A DNA stretch of 64,000 nucleotides from CAVQXR01 sp963717955 (lineage in GTDB: Bacteria > Actinomycetota > Thermoleophilia > Gaiellales > Gaiellaceae): NCBI GenBank assembly GCA_963717955.1, contig CAVQXR010000001.1, positions 1 through 64,000 of the forward strand, in the 5' to 3' direction. Numbering within the stretch: the first letter of the stretch is position 1; each line of letters begins with the position of its first letter. Both the position numbers and the translations under genes were made by a program. The notes beneath the pieces are model-generated. The model worked only from the letters and a program-made list of their open reading frames with translations. It was not told the origin of the DNA and did no database searches. Below, piece after piece: positions 30,412 through 40,167 of the stretch.

Positions 30412-30462
30412 GGCAGGCCGCGCGCTTGACCGCCCGCGACATCGGCTAGAATCCGCGGGCGG

Positions 30463-31801
<1,339 letters not shown>

Positions 31802-31922
31802 CGTCGGCTACCTCCGATCTCGGAGGCAGCCGACGGGAGTGAGGCACGGTAGCGTGCCACTCGCGCCGGAGGTGCTTCCTCCGGGGCCACGGCCGGGGGC
31901 GCTCCAACGCCGCCCGGCCACT

Positions 31923-32363
31923 TTAAGTTGACTCCTTCATCGTACTGGGCCGTGAACGGCCTCGAATGGGCAGCAGATCGACCTCAGTGCCCAATGGATC
32001 GTTCCTGCGGCGTGGCCGGTTCGGCTTGGCTGCCGGAGTTTCCGGGGGTGGCGACCTCCTGCTGGTCAAGCAGGCGATCAGGCGTTCGGCGACCATCTCG
32101 GGGTCGAACCGGAGGCGTGGCCGAGGGCCGATTCCGATCCGGATCGCGCCGATGTCGTCAGCGTGCCCGTAGATCCAGGAGCGGCTGAGGCCGAAGCGGC
32201 GGGCAAGCTCGGCGGCGTCGATCAGGCCGTCGGTCGCGGTCGGTTGCCGGGGCTGGGTTTCGCCGAGGGCGAGGAGCGCGTTGAGCGTGTCGGCGAGGGC
32301 TGGGTAGCTGCGGAGGATCGCATCGGGGTTGACGCGGATCGAAATGGTGATCGGGTCACCCAT
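31923..32363 (-). CDS. AlpA/excisionase-like helix-turn-helix protein
   Basis: A 146-residue protein. Residues 45-110 hold an MerR/AlpA-type winged helix (GLIDAAELARRFGLSRSWIY, GPRPRLRFDPEMVAERLIAC) of the sort that bends DNA at attachment sites or controls element promoters. The N-terminus (ITISIRVNPDAILRSYPALA) is a small extra domain and the C-terminus is Pro/Arg-rich. Placed between the primase and the integrase on the same strand, it is best read as the excision or control protein of the tRNA-Ala element. Confidence 0.75.
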   Translation of the reverse strand: MGDPITISIRVNPDAILRSYPALADTLNALLALGETQPRQPTATDGLIDAAELARRFGLSRSWIYGHADDIGAIRIGIGPRPRLRFDPEMVAERLIACLTSRRSPPPETPAAKPNRPRRRNDPLGTEVDLLPIRGRSRPSTMKEST

Positions 32364-32389
32364 CGGAGCTCAAGGGCCTTCTCGTGCAC

Positions 32390-32500
32390 CGGTGGACGGA
32401 TGGACGGACGTGGACGGGGGATTCGGCAAACCTGCCTCATGGCGTGCGCGTGTGGAGGTTTCCGGAAGCCGGCGTCCACGTTCGTCCATCAGTCCACGCC
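32390..32500. repeat. Inverted clusters of TGGACG motifs between primase and AlpA-like genes
   Basis: The left arm (32390-32418) contains TGGACG three times with 2-4 base spacing. The right arm (32471-32500) is its imperfect reverse complement, again with three TGGAC(G) units, matching at about 23 of 27 positions. The spacer is about 55 bp. It could be a large hairpin, iterons of an origin, or an excisionase site. It overlaps the last codons of the primase gene. Confidence 0.55.
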
Positions 32501-34474
32501 CTTGGGCGCGATTCCACGCCAGCCACGAACCCCTTGTCGCTTCTCGGCCGAACATCCCCGAGCTCGGAGGCCGGCGCCCCAGGCGGCATTGGCAAGGGCC
32601 ACCTCACCGTTCTGCTTGGCCCAGTCCTCATAGCTTCTCCGCAGATCCCGAGCGGTGGCGCAGCGGTTCTCGCCGAGCACGCAGTAATCGGCGATCCAGT
32701 CCGCGAGCGGGTCGTTCTCCTCGCGGTACGAACCGGTGTGGTCGCGCACCACCTCGGGAATCGCGAGGCCACCCTCTTGCCACGCGCGGAAGCCCTCGAC
32801 GGCCCAGGCTAGGATCGCGGCCTGCGCGTCGGGATCTGATCTCAGGAGCCGCTTGAGGGCGGGGTCGCGCTCCCGTTCGGGGACAACGTGCGTGAACGGG
32901 ATGACGAGGATCCTCCTCCACATCGCCCCATCGGCGGCGTCAACGGTTGGCCGGTGATTCGCGGCCAACCAGATCTTGAACGTGGGTCGGAACTCGAACG
33001 CCTCACGGTACAGGAAGCGAGCGCTGACCTTGTCCCCGCCAGTGATCAGCTTGACAAGGCCCTCGGCGAGTTCTCTCCCCTGGTCTACCTCAACGGAGAC
33101 CACCAGTCGACTACCGGCAAGACGGGCGATGTCGTTGCGGATGCCAGCGTCGCCGCGACGCTTCAGGAACGTCTCGAAGTCGGCCGTGCGGGCGTAGTCG
33201 CCCAGCGCGGCCTTCAGCGCCTCAAGGAACGTGGTCTTGCCGGTCGCTGCAGGCCCGTGGGCGAAGAATAGCTTCTCCTCACCGGTGTCAGCACTGAGCG
33301 AGTAGCCAGCACACCGCTGGAGGAAGGTTCCAAGCTCTGGGTCGCCGCCCGTGGTGTCGTCGAGGAACGTCGACCAGGCCGGGTGGGTTGCGCCAGCGGC
33401 GTAGTTGACGGGCGAGAGTTTCGTGATCAGGTCTTCGCGTCGGTGCTCGCGGAGTTCGCTGGTTCGCAGGTCGATCGTGCCGTTGAGGCAGTTGAGAAGG
33501 TACGGGTCGGCATCGAGATCCTCGACATGGGCGACGATCTCGAGCTCGGTCTGAGCAAGTTCGACCGCGGCGGTGAGCCGGGGCTCTCGCTCCGAGGCCA
33601 GGGCATGCTCGACGAGCAGTTGTCGCTCGTTGAGGTCATCGAGGGTCGGGGCTTCCGCGTACAGCGCCCCGACTGTCTCCTTCATCCGGCGCATCACCTC
33701 GCCGTCAGAGTCGCTACGCCAGCGGCGCTCGTTCCAGGCATGCCAGCCGAGGCCGGGAACGAAACGGAGATCCTCGCCGTGGCGTGCGATCATCCGCCGT
33801 GCGTTCCCGAGGTCGGTGTAATGGAGCTCCTCCTCGGATCGGTCACGTACGTCGACGGGTTCGGGCCGGGTGCGGAGTGGCCCACCGAGAGATCGGGCAC
33901 GAGCAATCGCCCGCTCGATCTCGACCAGGAATCGCTCCCGGTCGCCGTTCACAGCCACGTGGAGGTCGGAGATGTCCTTGTGAGCGCCGAGTTCAACGAC
34001 CCGGACTCGGTCCGCCAGCCGCGACCTACGGAAGGCATCCACCAACAGGTCGCCCCCACCGTCGGGCTCCCGAACTAGGAGCAGTTCGCCGATTCCTTCC
34101 AGACAGGGCGAGGTCAACTCGTCGTCGAACATGCTGACGCCGGGAATCCCGAACGCAGGCAGCCCGTGCAGTCGCGCGGTGAGTTGATCCGACTCGCCCT
34201 CGACGATCAGCGCACTATTCGCCCCGGCCGCGGCCTTATATCCGTCGAGGCCGTACACGAGCCCCTTGGCGCGGGTGCCCTTCGGCCAGCGGAACGGATC
34301 GGGCTGACCGACCGCGAGACGGTAACGCACCGCCAGCACCTCACCGTCCTGGCCCCGGTACTCGAAACCGACAGCCTGCTTTCCGAACCAGTCGGCGTCC
34401 GTGACCCCAAGGTCGGCCAGGAACTCGTTGGGCAGCAGCTTCTCCCGAGCGAACTCGTCGACCGTCAGGCCCAC
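32489..34474 (-). CDS. P4-type phage/plasmid primase-helicase
   Basis: A 661-residue protein with two parts. The N-terminal third is a TOPRIM-like primase region (SALIVEGESDQLTARLHGLP). The C-terminal half is a superfamily 3 helicase with a D5_N-like region (DPYLLNCLNGTIDLRTSELR), Walker A at about 410 (GPAATGKTTFLEALKAALG), Walker B-like VVSVEVDQG and the FKIWLAANHRPTVDAADGAM sensor. This is the standard replication protein of P4-like satellites and actinobacterial integrative elements. GTG start at 34474; the frame overlaps an upstream ORF by ten bases. It identifies the element as self-replicating after excision. No capsid, portal or terminase genes are nearby. Confidence 0.9.
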   Translation of the reverse strand: MGLTVDEFAREKLLPNEFLADLGVTDADWFGKQAVGFEYRGQDGEVLAVRYRLAVGQPDPFRWPKGTRAKGLVYGLDGYKAAAGANSALIVEGESDQLTARLHGLPAFGIPGVSMFDDELTSPCLEGIGELLLVREPDGGGDLLVDAFRRSRLADRVRVVELGAHKDISDLHVAVNGDRERFLVEIERAIARARSLGGPLRTRPEPVDVRDRSEEELHYTDLGNARRMIARHGEDLRFVPGLGWHAWNERRWRSDSDGEVMRRMKETVGALYAEAPTLDDLNERQLLVEHALASEREPRLTAAVELAQTELEIVAHVEDLDADPYLLNCLNGTIDLRTSELREHRREDLITKLSPVNYAAGATHPAWSTFLDDTTGGDPELGTFLQRCAGYSLSADTGEEKLFFAHGPAATGKTTFLEALKAALGDYARTADFETFLKRRGDAGIRNDIARLAGSRLVVSVEVDQGRELAEGLVKLITGGDKVSARFLYREAFEFRPTFKIWLAANHRPTVDAADGAMWRRILVIPFTHVVPERERDPALKRLLRSDPDAQAAILAWAVEGFRAWQEGGLAIPEVVRDHTGSYREENDPLADWIADYCVLGENRCATARDLRRSYEDWAKQNGEVALANAAWGAGLRARGCSAEKRQGVRGWRGIAPKGVD

Positions 34475-34968
34475 GATGAGCCTTCCCGGCCGCGCACGAG
34501 CAGCGACCCACCTGCGCTTGCATCGCCCCGCCGCCGCTGTCCGTCTTCCCGGCAGATGCCGTGTCCGAGCCTCGCTGCCGAGTTGCCGGTCGAGACGCTA
34601 AACGGGCTCGCGAAGCAGCCGTGTCGCCCGGCGCGGCCAGCAGCGACCCCGAACGTTTCCGGCAGCCCCGCCGTCCCAACAGGCGGCTCGGCATCGGGCT
34701 CGGAGCCCGATGCCGATGAGCTAGGTGACGGTGACGGAGGCGACGATGAGGGCGGCCCGCGCCGCGAGCCAGCCCGGGGGCGAACCGCCACCACGCGTCG
34801 CGAGCCGCGGCCAGCCTGGCGCGGTCGAACTAACCATCGGGAATGCACCGGAACATCTCCAGGGCGGTGCGCGACGACACGTGCTGCACCGTGCGCCCGA
34901 GGCCTGGCAGAGGCCCGGCCCGCCTTCTCGATTACGCGGCCGCGATCAGGCGGGTATCGATCCGGCAC
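34465..34968 (-). CDS. Possible upstream ORF of the primase gene
   Basis: A 167-codon frame whose TGA overlaps the primase GTG by ten bases. It has an Arg-rich first half, a Ser/Pro linker (SSSPPSPSPSSSASGSEPD) and a Gly-rich second half. I recognise no domain. The coupling-like overlap argues for a real gene; the low-complexity composition and GC-driven openness argue against it. Confidence 0.3.
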   Translation of the reverse strand: MPDRYPPDRGRVIEKAGRASARPRAHGAARVVAHRPGDVPVHSRWLVRPRQAGRGSRRVVAVRPRAGSRRGPPSSSPPSPSPSSSASGSEPDAEPPVGTAGLPETFGVAAGRAGRHGCFASPFSVSTGNSAARLGHGICREDGQRRRGDASAGGSLLVRGREGSSWA

Positions 34969-35035
34969 CGGTTCAACCCTTGAGCTGTCATCGCGATGTG
35001 CACGCTAGCCAGGCCGTCGGACGGAACGCCAAAAA

Positions 35036-35057
35036 GCCACAGCGGGGCCGCTGTGGC
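35036..35057. repeat. GC-rich hairpin in the long noncoding stretch
   Basis: CCACAGCGG and CCGCTGTGG arms around two bases, preceded by AAAAAG and followed by CCCCG. This is the first recognisable structure in the 1-kb stretch 34969-35977, which holds no gene I can support and is otherwise filled by Family 2 repeats. It could end transcription leaving the element on the plus strand. Confidence 0.4.
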
Positions 35058-35197
35058 CCCGTCTGTGGGTGATGAGAGCCCGAGCAGGGTTGACGGCTCG
35101 GAGAAGCCAGACTACCTGTGCTGGCGGACGTTCCCGACCCCACACAGCCTCCGCCGGGCCGGGCCTGAGAGCCTCATCAGACGGGTCTCCGTCGCGA

Positions 35198-35300
35198 CGC
35201 GCGTCGCCGCCGCTGGCGCGTTCACGAAGCTGCGAGCGGGGGCTATGTTCCGGGTGGATCGGGGGACTCCCCTCGAGGGGAGTCCCAAGTCACGATTCCC
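35198..35300 (+). repeat. Family 2 repeat, copy A (24-bp perfect palindrome)
   Basis: GCGTTCACGAAGCTG and GCGGGGGC, then a perfect 24-bp palindrome at 35263-35286 (half site GGGACTCCCCTC). The upstream motif recurs 370 bp downstream in copy B and, in part, in copy C at 38890. Confidence 0.65.
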
Positions 35301-35569
35301 GCCTCGCGCCGTGCTCTCCCTCACGGGCTCTGGGAACTACCTGGAGCCCCCCGCGAGTCAGACCGCGATGACTCCCGGGGCTGGTAGGCCGCGCGACTTC
35401 GAGGGGAGCCGGCCCCGCCCGCTTCACACCTCCGAGCGGATCGTCCTAGGCGATCACCTCGGGCGGGGCAGGTTCTCGGTGTCCTCAAGAGACTCGTCCT
35501 TGAGCCAGGTGATGTCGAGGCTCGCCTTGTCGCGGGCGACGAGCCGGGGCTCGGCCATGACGACCAGGG

Positions 35570-35940
35570 TGGATGCCGCTGCCGGTGCGTTCACGAAGCT
35601 GGGTGCGGGGGCGACCTTCCGTGTGCTCTCACATGATTCCCCTCAGAGGGGAGTCACCCTCAAGTGCGGGTTTAGACTTTCTCCCCTCAGAGGGGAAGAC
35701 CGAGAAGATGGGAACGTGAACGTCAGGATGCTGCCGAAGTCGTTCGGCACAGGGCGCTCCCTCGACATCAAGGAGATACCGCCAGGCGTCGACGCGGGCT
35801 GGCACTCGATCACGACGCCCCAGTCACGACGCCCCAGTCGCGGCGCCCCGCACGCGCTCCGCGACTACCTGGAGCCGGGCTACTGGTCAGAGCAGCGATG
35901 GCCGGCGGCGTCCGGTAGACCACCGCTTCGAGGGATGGGA
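35570..35940 (+). repeat. Family 2 repeat, copy B (most complete)
   Basis: In order: GCGTTCACGAAGCTG with a GCGGGGGCGAC tail; palindrome TCCCCTCAGAGGGGA at 35638-35652; AGTCACC and GGTTTAGACTTT; the same palindrome again at 35682-35696; GTGAACGTCAGGATG with CCGAAGTCGTTCGGC; GGCTGGCACTCGATCACGAC; a two-unit tandem ACGACGCCCCAGTC; then CGCGACTACCTGGAGCCGGG and TACTGGTCAGAGCA. Each block occurs again elsewhere in the window. The spacing of palindrome and TAGACT-like box resembles MerR-family operators (inference). Confidence 0.65.
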
Positions 35941-35977
35941 CGTGCCGGAAGCGATACGCCAGACGACGGAGCCAGCT

Positions 35978-36628
35978 CTAACGCAGATTCCACTCCCCTG
36001 TCTCGGGGCCGAACCCGGAGTCGAGCGTGAACTGGAAGCGTGCGAGCTTCGCCCCCTTGGGCACCTCGTACGAGATGTATCCGACCCGCTTGTCGCCGGG
36101 CCGGATCTTCGGGGAGCCGAGGTCTGGTTCGATCACCCCGAACGTCGTGTTCCACTGCTGCGATTCGGTGTCGATCAGAAACGCGCCGTTCGATGGCGAG
36201 TCGTCATAAGGAAGCTCCCCGACGTTGGCCAGTTCGAGCCGAACCGCGACAAACCGGTTGCCTGCCGACGGCTCGTTGAACTCGCTCGGCTCGACCGGGA
36301 CGACCTCAAGCACGGTCACCCGCATGAGAAGGCCGGCTTCGGTACCCGCAAGCGTGATCGAGTCACCGATCCCAGCCTCTCCGCTGTTCGCCTCCGCCGC
36401 CGTTGTCGCTGGTGGTTCCTCGCTGGCCGCAGCCTCGTCGGTGGCAGGCGGCGGCTGGGTTTCACCCGGCTCGGTGACGGTCACTGTCTCCGCGACGGTC
36501 ACTGTCTCCGCGACGGTCACCGTCGCAGGGGCAGCAGCATTCGGCTCGGTCTTGATCTCGGTACTGGCACACGCCGACAGGCCCAGAGCCAGCAACGTCA
36601 CCGCCGACACGACAAAGCCTCTCAACAC
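35978..36628 (-). CDS. DUF4352-type lipoprotein
   Basis: A 216-residue protein with a signal segment and lipobox (LALGLSACAST), a Thr/Val/Glu-rich stalk and a beta-sandwich C-terminal domain. The domain has AGNRFVAVRLELANVGELPY and DKRVGYISYEVPKGAKLAR, the pattern of DUF4352 immunoglobulin-like telokin domains common on actinobacterial surfaces. The stalk contains TVTVAE repeated, encoded by an 18-bp tandem unit (TCACTGTCTCCGCGACGG, minus strand of 36481-36520) that could vary in copy number. No partner is evident. Confidence 0.82.
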   Translation of the reverse strand: MLRGFVVSAVTLLALGLSACASTEIKTEPNAAAPATVTVAETVTVAETVTVTEPGETQPPPATDEAAASEEPPATTAAEANSGEAGIGDSITLAGTEAGLLMRVTVLEVVPVEPSEFNEPSAGNRFVAVRLELANVGELPYDDSPSNGAFLIDTESQQWNTTFGVIEPDLGSPKIRPGDKRVGYISYEVPKGAKLARFQFTLDSGFGPETGEWNLR

Positions 36629-36714
36629 AACCGGCAGCCTCTACCCGGGGGCGCCAGCCTGTCAAGCCCGCCGCCGGGCCATGACCCTGCAACCTCCTTG
36701 GCGAGGACGTGGGA

Positions 36715-37208
36715 TCAGAGGGCTGATCGCGATGGGTTAAGGCGCGGTCGGCCTGCCGGCAGCCGCCCGCTCTTGATGGTGCTCTCGACCTGGATCGCCG
36801 TCCGGTAATCGTCGACGACGATGAACCGGAACCCGAAGACGCTGTGGATCTTCTCGCGCACGAGCGCGTCCATCGAGAGTCGCGAGTCGCGGATCGCTTC
36901 GATTTGCTCTCGCGTGAGTTCGGGGAGGACATAAGTGGTCTGCGACGTAGACGCAGAACTGGTCACCGCTCTCTGCCGTTCGCGTGGCTTCGCAGACGAC
37001 TCGCAAGACCCTTTCCGCTGGGATTGCGGCCTGCGATCCCGGCGTACACCAATCCGCCCTCGTCGTCCCAGATCGTGTAGACACCGGCGCCGCTGCTCGG
37101 GATGATGCCCGCCAGCGTCGGATACTCCGCGAAGCGATGAAGAGGCCCGTGCTCGAGTTGGTCGACGAGGGCGTCGTCCACAGCTAGCTTCGGTCGTGCG
37201 TCGTCCAT
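36715..37208 (-). pseudogene. GIY-YIG nuclease family protein, two frameshifts
   Basis: Starts MDDARPKLAVDDALVDQLEH. The GIY-YIG core is AGVYTIWDDEGGLVYAGIAG, followed by GKGLASRLRSHANGR; here GVY and YAG stand for the two signature triads and SRLRSH holds the basic residue. The frame ends early, but the rest (SGDQFCVYVADH, then YVLPELTREQIEAIRDS, FGFRFIVVDDYRTAIQVEST, GRPRLNP) follows in the other two frames. The two shifts, near 36975 and 36935, are short indels. Members cut or repair DNA; stand-alone ones in actinobacteria have no assigned substrate. Confidence 0.7.
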
Positions 37209-37261
37209 CCGGCATCACCTGATGGTAGGGCCGCACGGCGAGGCGAACGACACCTGCTTGC

Positions 37262-37316
37262 TCATGGCCGGATAGGAGTGCCGCCCGTCGCCGGCGTTTC
37301 AGGGGGTGGCGGCCCG
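37262..37316 (+). repeat. Family 1 repeat, end fragment
   Basis: GCCGGATAGGAGT and GGCGTTTCAGGGGGTGG match the outer end of the Family 1 repeat (compare GGATAGGAGTCCCGGCC and GCTTCAGGGGGGAGG at 59877-59920). No ORF part is present. Confidence 0.45.
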
Positions 37317-37431
37317 GCACGGCAAACACATCGGGCACCCCACGCCACCGACAAGCCCGCTCCATTCGCTCCGCAACTTCCGCCCACGCATATGCAGGGC
37401 GAGGCCGTTTCCTGCGCGGGTGTGGGTGGGA

Positions 37432-37617
37432 TCAGCTGATCTGGCAGTCGTGGATTCGCAGCGCCTGGGCGATGCCGAAATTACTTGCATCCACGCCATT
37501 CAGCGCGGGGCAGGCGACGCCCCTGGGATGTGGATCGGGCGCCTCCGCCGCAGCGATTGGCGCCGCAACGGCCGTGAGAGCGCCGATCACCGCGAGCGAG
37601 GCAAGCAGCTTCTTCAT
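37432..37617 (-). CDS. Small secreted protein
   Basis: 61 residues from ATG after TAGGAGGGGACGACC, a strong ribosome site. A classical Sec signal (MKKLLASLAVIGALTAVAAP) with cleavage likely after AAAEA leaves a mature peptide of about 37 residues with two cysteines (VACPAL, HDCQIS), possibly disulfide-bonded. I recognise no family. Good signal peptide and RBS make it a credible gene despite its size. Confidence 0.6.
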   Translation of the reverse strand: MKKLLASLAVIGALTAVAAPIAAAEAPDPHPRGVACPALNGVDASNFGIAQALRIHDCQIS

Positions 37618-37907
37618 GGTCGTCCCCTCCTAAAGTTGGTGTGCCGCCCGCCAGGCGTTGACTCTCCTCGGGCAGCGGTTTCCGGCACTCTCCTCCGGCC
37701 GGCAGGCACGGGACCCTTGCACCGACCGTCCATCGGCACCCGAGTCCCGCGACCCGCGACGCGACCGAGGCCGCCTGCGCCACTTGCCCGGGGCGGCCGC
37801 GCGTCTGGGCGCTGACAGCAGCTCCAAAAGCGCCACGCTGAGGCGGTTTGACACAAGTGCGGGATCACCGTACGCTCCCGCGCTCAGCCAGACGAGAAGG
37901 GGACGAC

Positions 37908-38738
37908 ATGGCCGTCGTACTGATCACCGGGTCAAGCAGCGGTATCGGCTTTCTCGCTGCGTTGGCCTTCGCGCGACAGGGAGACCGCGTCTATGCGACG
38001 TCCCGCTCGCCCGAGCGTGCAGACGAACTCGTGCGCATCGCGCGGAGCGATGGCCTCGAGGTGAGTGTCGAGCGGATGGATGTGACCGACCCAGCCTCAG
38101 TGCGCGACTGCGTCGAGCGCGTCGAAGCTGCGGCCGGGCGCGTTGACGTGCTGGTCAACAACGCAGGCGTCGCGCACTTCGGATCGGTCGAGCTCCTACC
38201 GGAACCGCTTCTGCGCGAGACGTTCGAGACCAACCTGCTTGGGGCCGTCACCGTTCTCCGGGCTGTCCTGCCGACGATGCGAGCGCGACGGGCCGGAACG
38301 GTTGTCAACGTGGCTTCGGCCGCCGGTCTCATCGCTGCCCCGCCCATCAATTGGTCGTACGCGGCCAGCAAGGCGGCGCTCGGCAAACTGAGCGATGCCC
38401 TGGCATGGGAACTCGAGCCGTTCGGGATCAAGGTCGTATGCGTCCATCCGGGCTTCTACAAGACACAATTCCTTGCCCGCAGTGGTCGGCCCGAGGATGC
38501 CAGCTCGCCCTACCACGCCTACGAGGAAGCCATCGTCTCGTTTTTCGATAACGGCATCGAGGCCGCGCCGAACGCGCAGATCGTCGCAGACGCAATCGTT
38601 GCCGCCGTCGAGCGACCGCTCGACGCAACATCCGTCCACGTCCTCGTCGGCGAGGACAGCGAGCATTTCGCCGACGCCTACCGCTCGATGAGCGAGACCG
38701 ACTACAAGAAGATGCTCCGGCCGATCTACGGCTTCTAG
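37908..38738 (+). CDS. Short-chain dehydrogenase/reductase
   Basis: A 276-residue SDR. The NAD(P)-binding motif is TGSSSGIG at residues 7-14; NNAGVAHFG is the NAG motif, and NVASAAGLIAAPPINWSYAASK contains the catalytic Ser-Tyr-x-x-x-Lys. The C-terminus HPGFYKTQFLA resembles the steroid or ketone reductase-like classical SDRs. RSPERA after strand two suggests NADPH preference (inference). ATG follows GAAGGGGACGAC. Intact, with no co-directional close neighbour. Confidence 0.88.
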   Translation: MAVVLITGSSSGIGFLAALAFARQGDRVYATSRSPERADELVRIARSDGLEVSVERMDVTDPASVRDCVERVEAAAGRVDVLVNNAGVAHFGSVELLPEPLLRETFETNLLGAVTVLRAVLPTMRARRAGTVVNVASAAGLIAAPPINWSYAASKAALGKLSDALAWELEPFGIKVVCVHPGFYKTQFLARSGRPEDASSPYHAYEEAIVSFFDNGIEAAPNAQIVADAIVAAVERPLDATSVHVLVGEDSEHFADAYRSMSETDYKKMLRPIYGF

Positions 38739-38889
38739 CCGGTCAAGCGGCGCAAGGCGGCGAGGGCACCTCGAACGAGACGGGGCGATGGCTGATCTCG
38801 GGCGAGACGGTGGGACTCGGAGCGACCGATGCCCACGGGGCTGTTCATCCGGGCCAGGCTCTCGTAGGCTGTGCCGGAACGGATGAGCC

Positions 38890-39065
38890 ACGGCGGGGGC
38901 GACGTTCCGGGTGCTGTGAGATGCTGGTTCTCACCTCGAGGTGAGTCACCACCGTTTGGGTTGAGACTTTCACCTCAAGGTGAGACACGCTCCGCGACTA
39001 CCTGGAGCCGGGCCTACTGGTCAGAGCACCGATGGCTGGCGACGTCCGGTAGACCGCCCGCTTCG
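38890..39065 (+). repeat. Family 2 repeat, copy C
   Basis: GCGGGGGCGACGTTCCGGGTG, then the perfect palindrome CTCACCTCGAGGTGAG (38930-38945), AGTCACC and GGGTTGAGACTTT, a second near-palindrome TCACCTCAAGGTGA (38970-38983), then CGCGACTACCTGGAGCCGGG and TACTGGTCAGAGCA. Same block order as copy B, but with AGGTGA instead of AGGGGA half sites, so the arms co-vary. Confidence 0.65.
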
Positions 39066-39202
39066 AGAGGGGTGGGGCGACAGCCTTCCGCTCTCCGGGC
39101 GCCTGTCGCCCCAGGCTCCGTGCGCTGGGCGACGAGGAGCTTCTCCTTCTCTCGCGTGAACTCCTCGTCGGTGAGCGCTCCGGTGTCGTGCGTTACCGTC
39201 AA
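39014..39202 (-). pseudogene. SHOCT-domain tail remnant
   Basis: A 62-codon frame from TTG. GALTDEEFTREKEKLLVAQR is a good match to the SHOCT short C-terminal domain (L-x-x-G-x-I/L-T-D-E-E-F-x-x-x-K-x-x-L-L). There is no N-terminal partner domain, and the frame then runs into Family 2 repeat sequence, so it is a severed fragment. Confidence 0.5.
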
Positions 39203-39714
39203 TGCCCGTGGGAGAGTTTCAAGTACGCCCCGCTACTGCGAGCCGGCAGGACACCGCCTTCTTGCGCGAAATGCTCTATGAGGCGACCCTCTGGCGGCCA
39301 CGACAACCGCGCCCGCCTGCCGACGATTTGCTAGCTAACCCGCACATTGCCCTCTATGTCGAGGGATGGGGTCGTGCGGGCGACAGCGGCGTCGTCGCGG
39401 AGAACGAGAAGCACATTCCCCTCGGGGCAGCGTGGTATCGCGTCTTCAGCCGCGAGGAGCACGGCTACGGCTATGTGCGGCCAGACATACCCGAGGTCAC
39501 CATTGGCGTCCGTCCGAACGCTCGCCGACGAGGTGTGGGCACAGCTCTCCTGGATGCACTAATCGAACAGGCCCACCGAGAGGGTCTACCGGGCCTCAGC
39601 CTGAGCGTTGAGGAAGACAACCCTGCTCTGAGGCTCTACGAGCGGGCAGGCTTCGTGCGAAACGGGCGTGAAGACAACGCATGGACAATGCTCCGTTTCG
39701 CCAACCCCTCCTAG
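39202..39714 (+). CDS. GNAT family N-acetyltransferase
   Basis: A 170-residue GCN5-related acetyltransferase. The acetyl-CoA motif A is VTIGVRPNARRRGVGTALLD (R-R-G-V-G-T), and motif B is LSLSVEEDNPALRLYERAGF then VRNGRE. The N-terminus (VRPATASRQDTAFLREMLYE) fits small-molecule or protein acetyltransferases of the type found throughout actinobacterial genomes. ATG 39202 and GTG 39208 are both possible; neither has a clear ribosome site. Confidence 0.82.
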   Translation: MPVGEFQVRPATASRQDTAFLREMLYEATLWRPRQPRPPADDLLANPHIALYVEGWGRAGDSGVVAENEKHIPLGAAWYRVFSREEHGYGYVRPDIPEVTIGVRPNARRRGVGTALLDALIEQAHREGLPGLSLSVEEDNPALRLYERAGFVRNGREDNAWTMLRFANPS

Positions 39715-40019
39715 GAGGCGTCCGATCGCAAGCCGCGCTGGCCGAGCCGTCGCGGCCGCACCTGGCACCCCACTCGCTCGTCACGGGTAGAACTTCGGCC
39801 CCGGATCGGAGTCCCGGCCCCGTATCGGTCAAGGTGGAGATGGCGCACGACGACCTCCGCACCACCGAAGTCCACGACGACGATCTCGAACCTTCCCCGC
39901 CACCCGGGTTCGTCGTGCAACATCTCGGCGAGCTCGCGGTCGGCGTCCTCCAGCCGGAGGTAGAACTCGGTCACCTCGCGGATCTCCCTGTCGTGGAGGC
40001 CGTAGAAGCGGCGGGCCAT
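39711..40019 (-). CDS. Family 1 ORF (FYGLHD protein), copy a, extended C-terminus
   Basis: Starts MARRFYGLHDREIREVTEFY, an acidic helix (RLEDADRELAEMLHDEPGW) and a beta segment (RFEIVVVDFGGAEVVVR). The first 59 residues match copies c and d closely; the last 43 are unrelated, because the frame lacks the stop the others have. No known domain. The upstream region (AGTGTCGCGCGGGGCGGGGG on the plus strand from 40026) is conserved among copies. There is no Shine-Dalgarno; the ATG may begin a leaderless message. It diverges from the propeller gene at 40168. Confidence 0.55.
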   Translation of the reverse strand: MARRFYGLHDREIREVTEFYLRLEDADRELAEMLHDEPGWRGRFEIVVVDFGGAEVVVRHLHLDRYGAGTPIRGRSSTRDERVGCQVRPRRLGQRGLRSDAS

Positions 40020-40085
40020 CGTTGCAGTGTCGCGCGGGGCGGGGGCGCTGTCGAGATGTCCGCTTCGGGCGTGGCGGCCCGTGAC
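39792..40085. repeat. Family 1 repeat, copy a
   Basis: Matches 46243-46545 and 59881-60178 through most of its length: outer end GGAGTCCCGGCC, ORF body, then the GTGTCGCGCGGGGCGGGGGC and CTGTCGAGATG segment upstream of the ORF. All copies have the same orientation. Confidence 0.65.
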
Positions 40086-40167
40086 CGGGCGGAGTGCGTC
40101 CCATTGACTTTGCCCGTGTGGGGGCGCATTCTCTTGTCTGCTGCGGGTCCTTTCGGGTCGGGGGGCG

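Noticed and set aside
34166..35008. Long plus-strand frame over the primase start
   Set aside because: Mostly antisense to the primase and then Arg/Pro-rich noise; no RBS.
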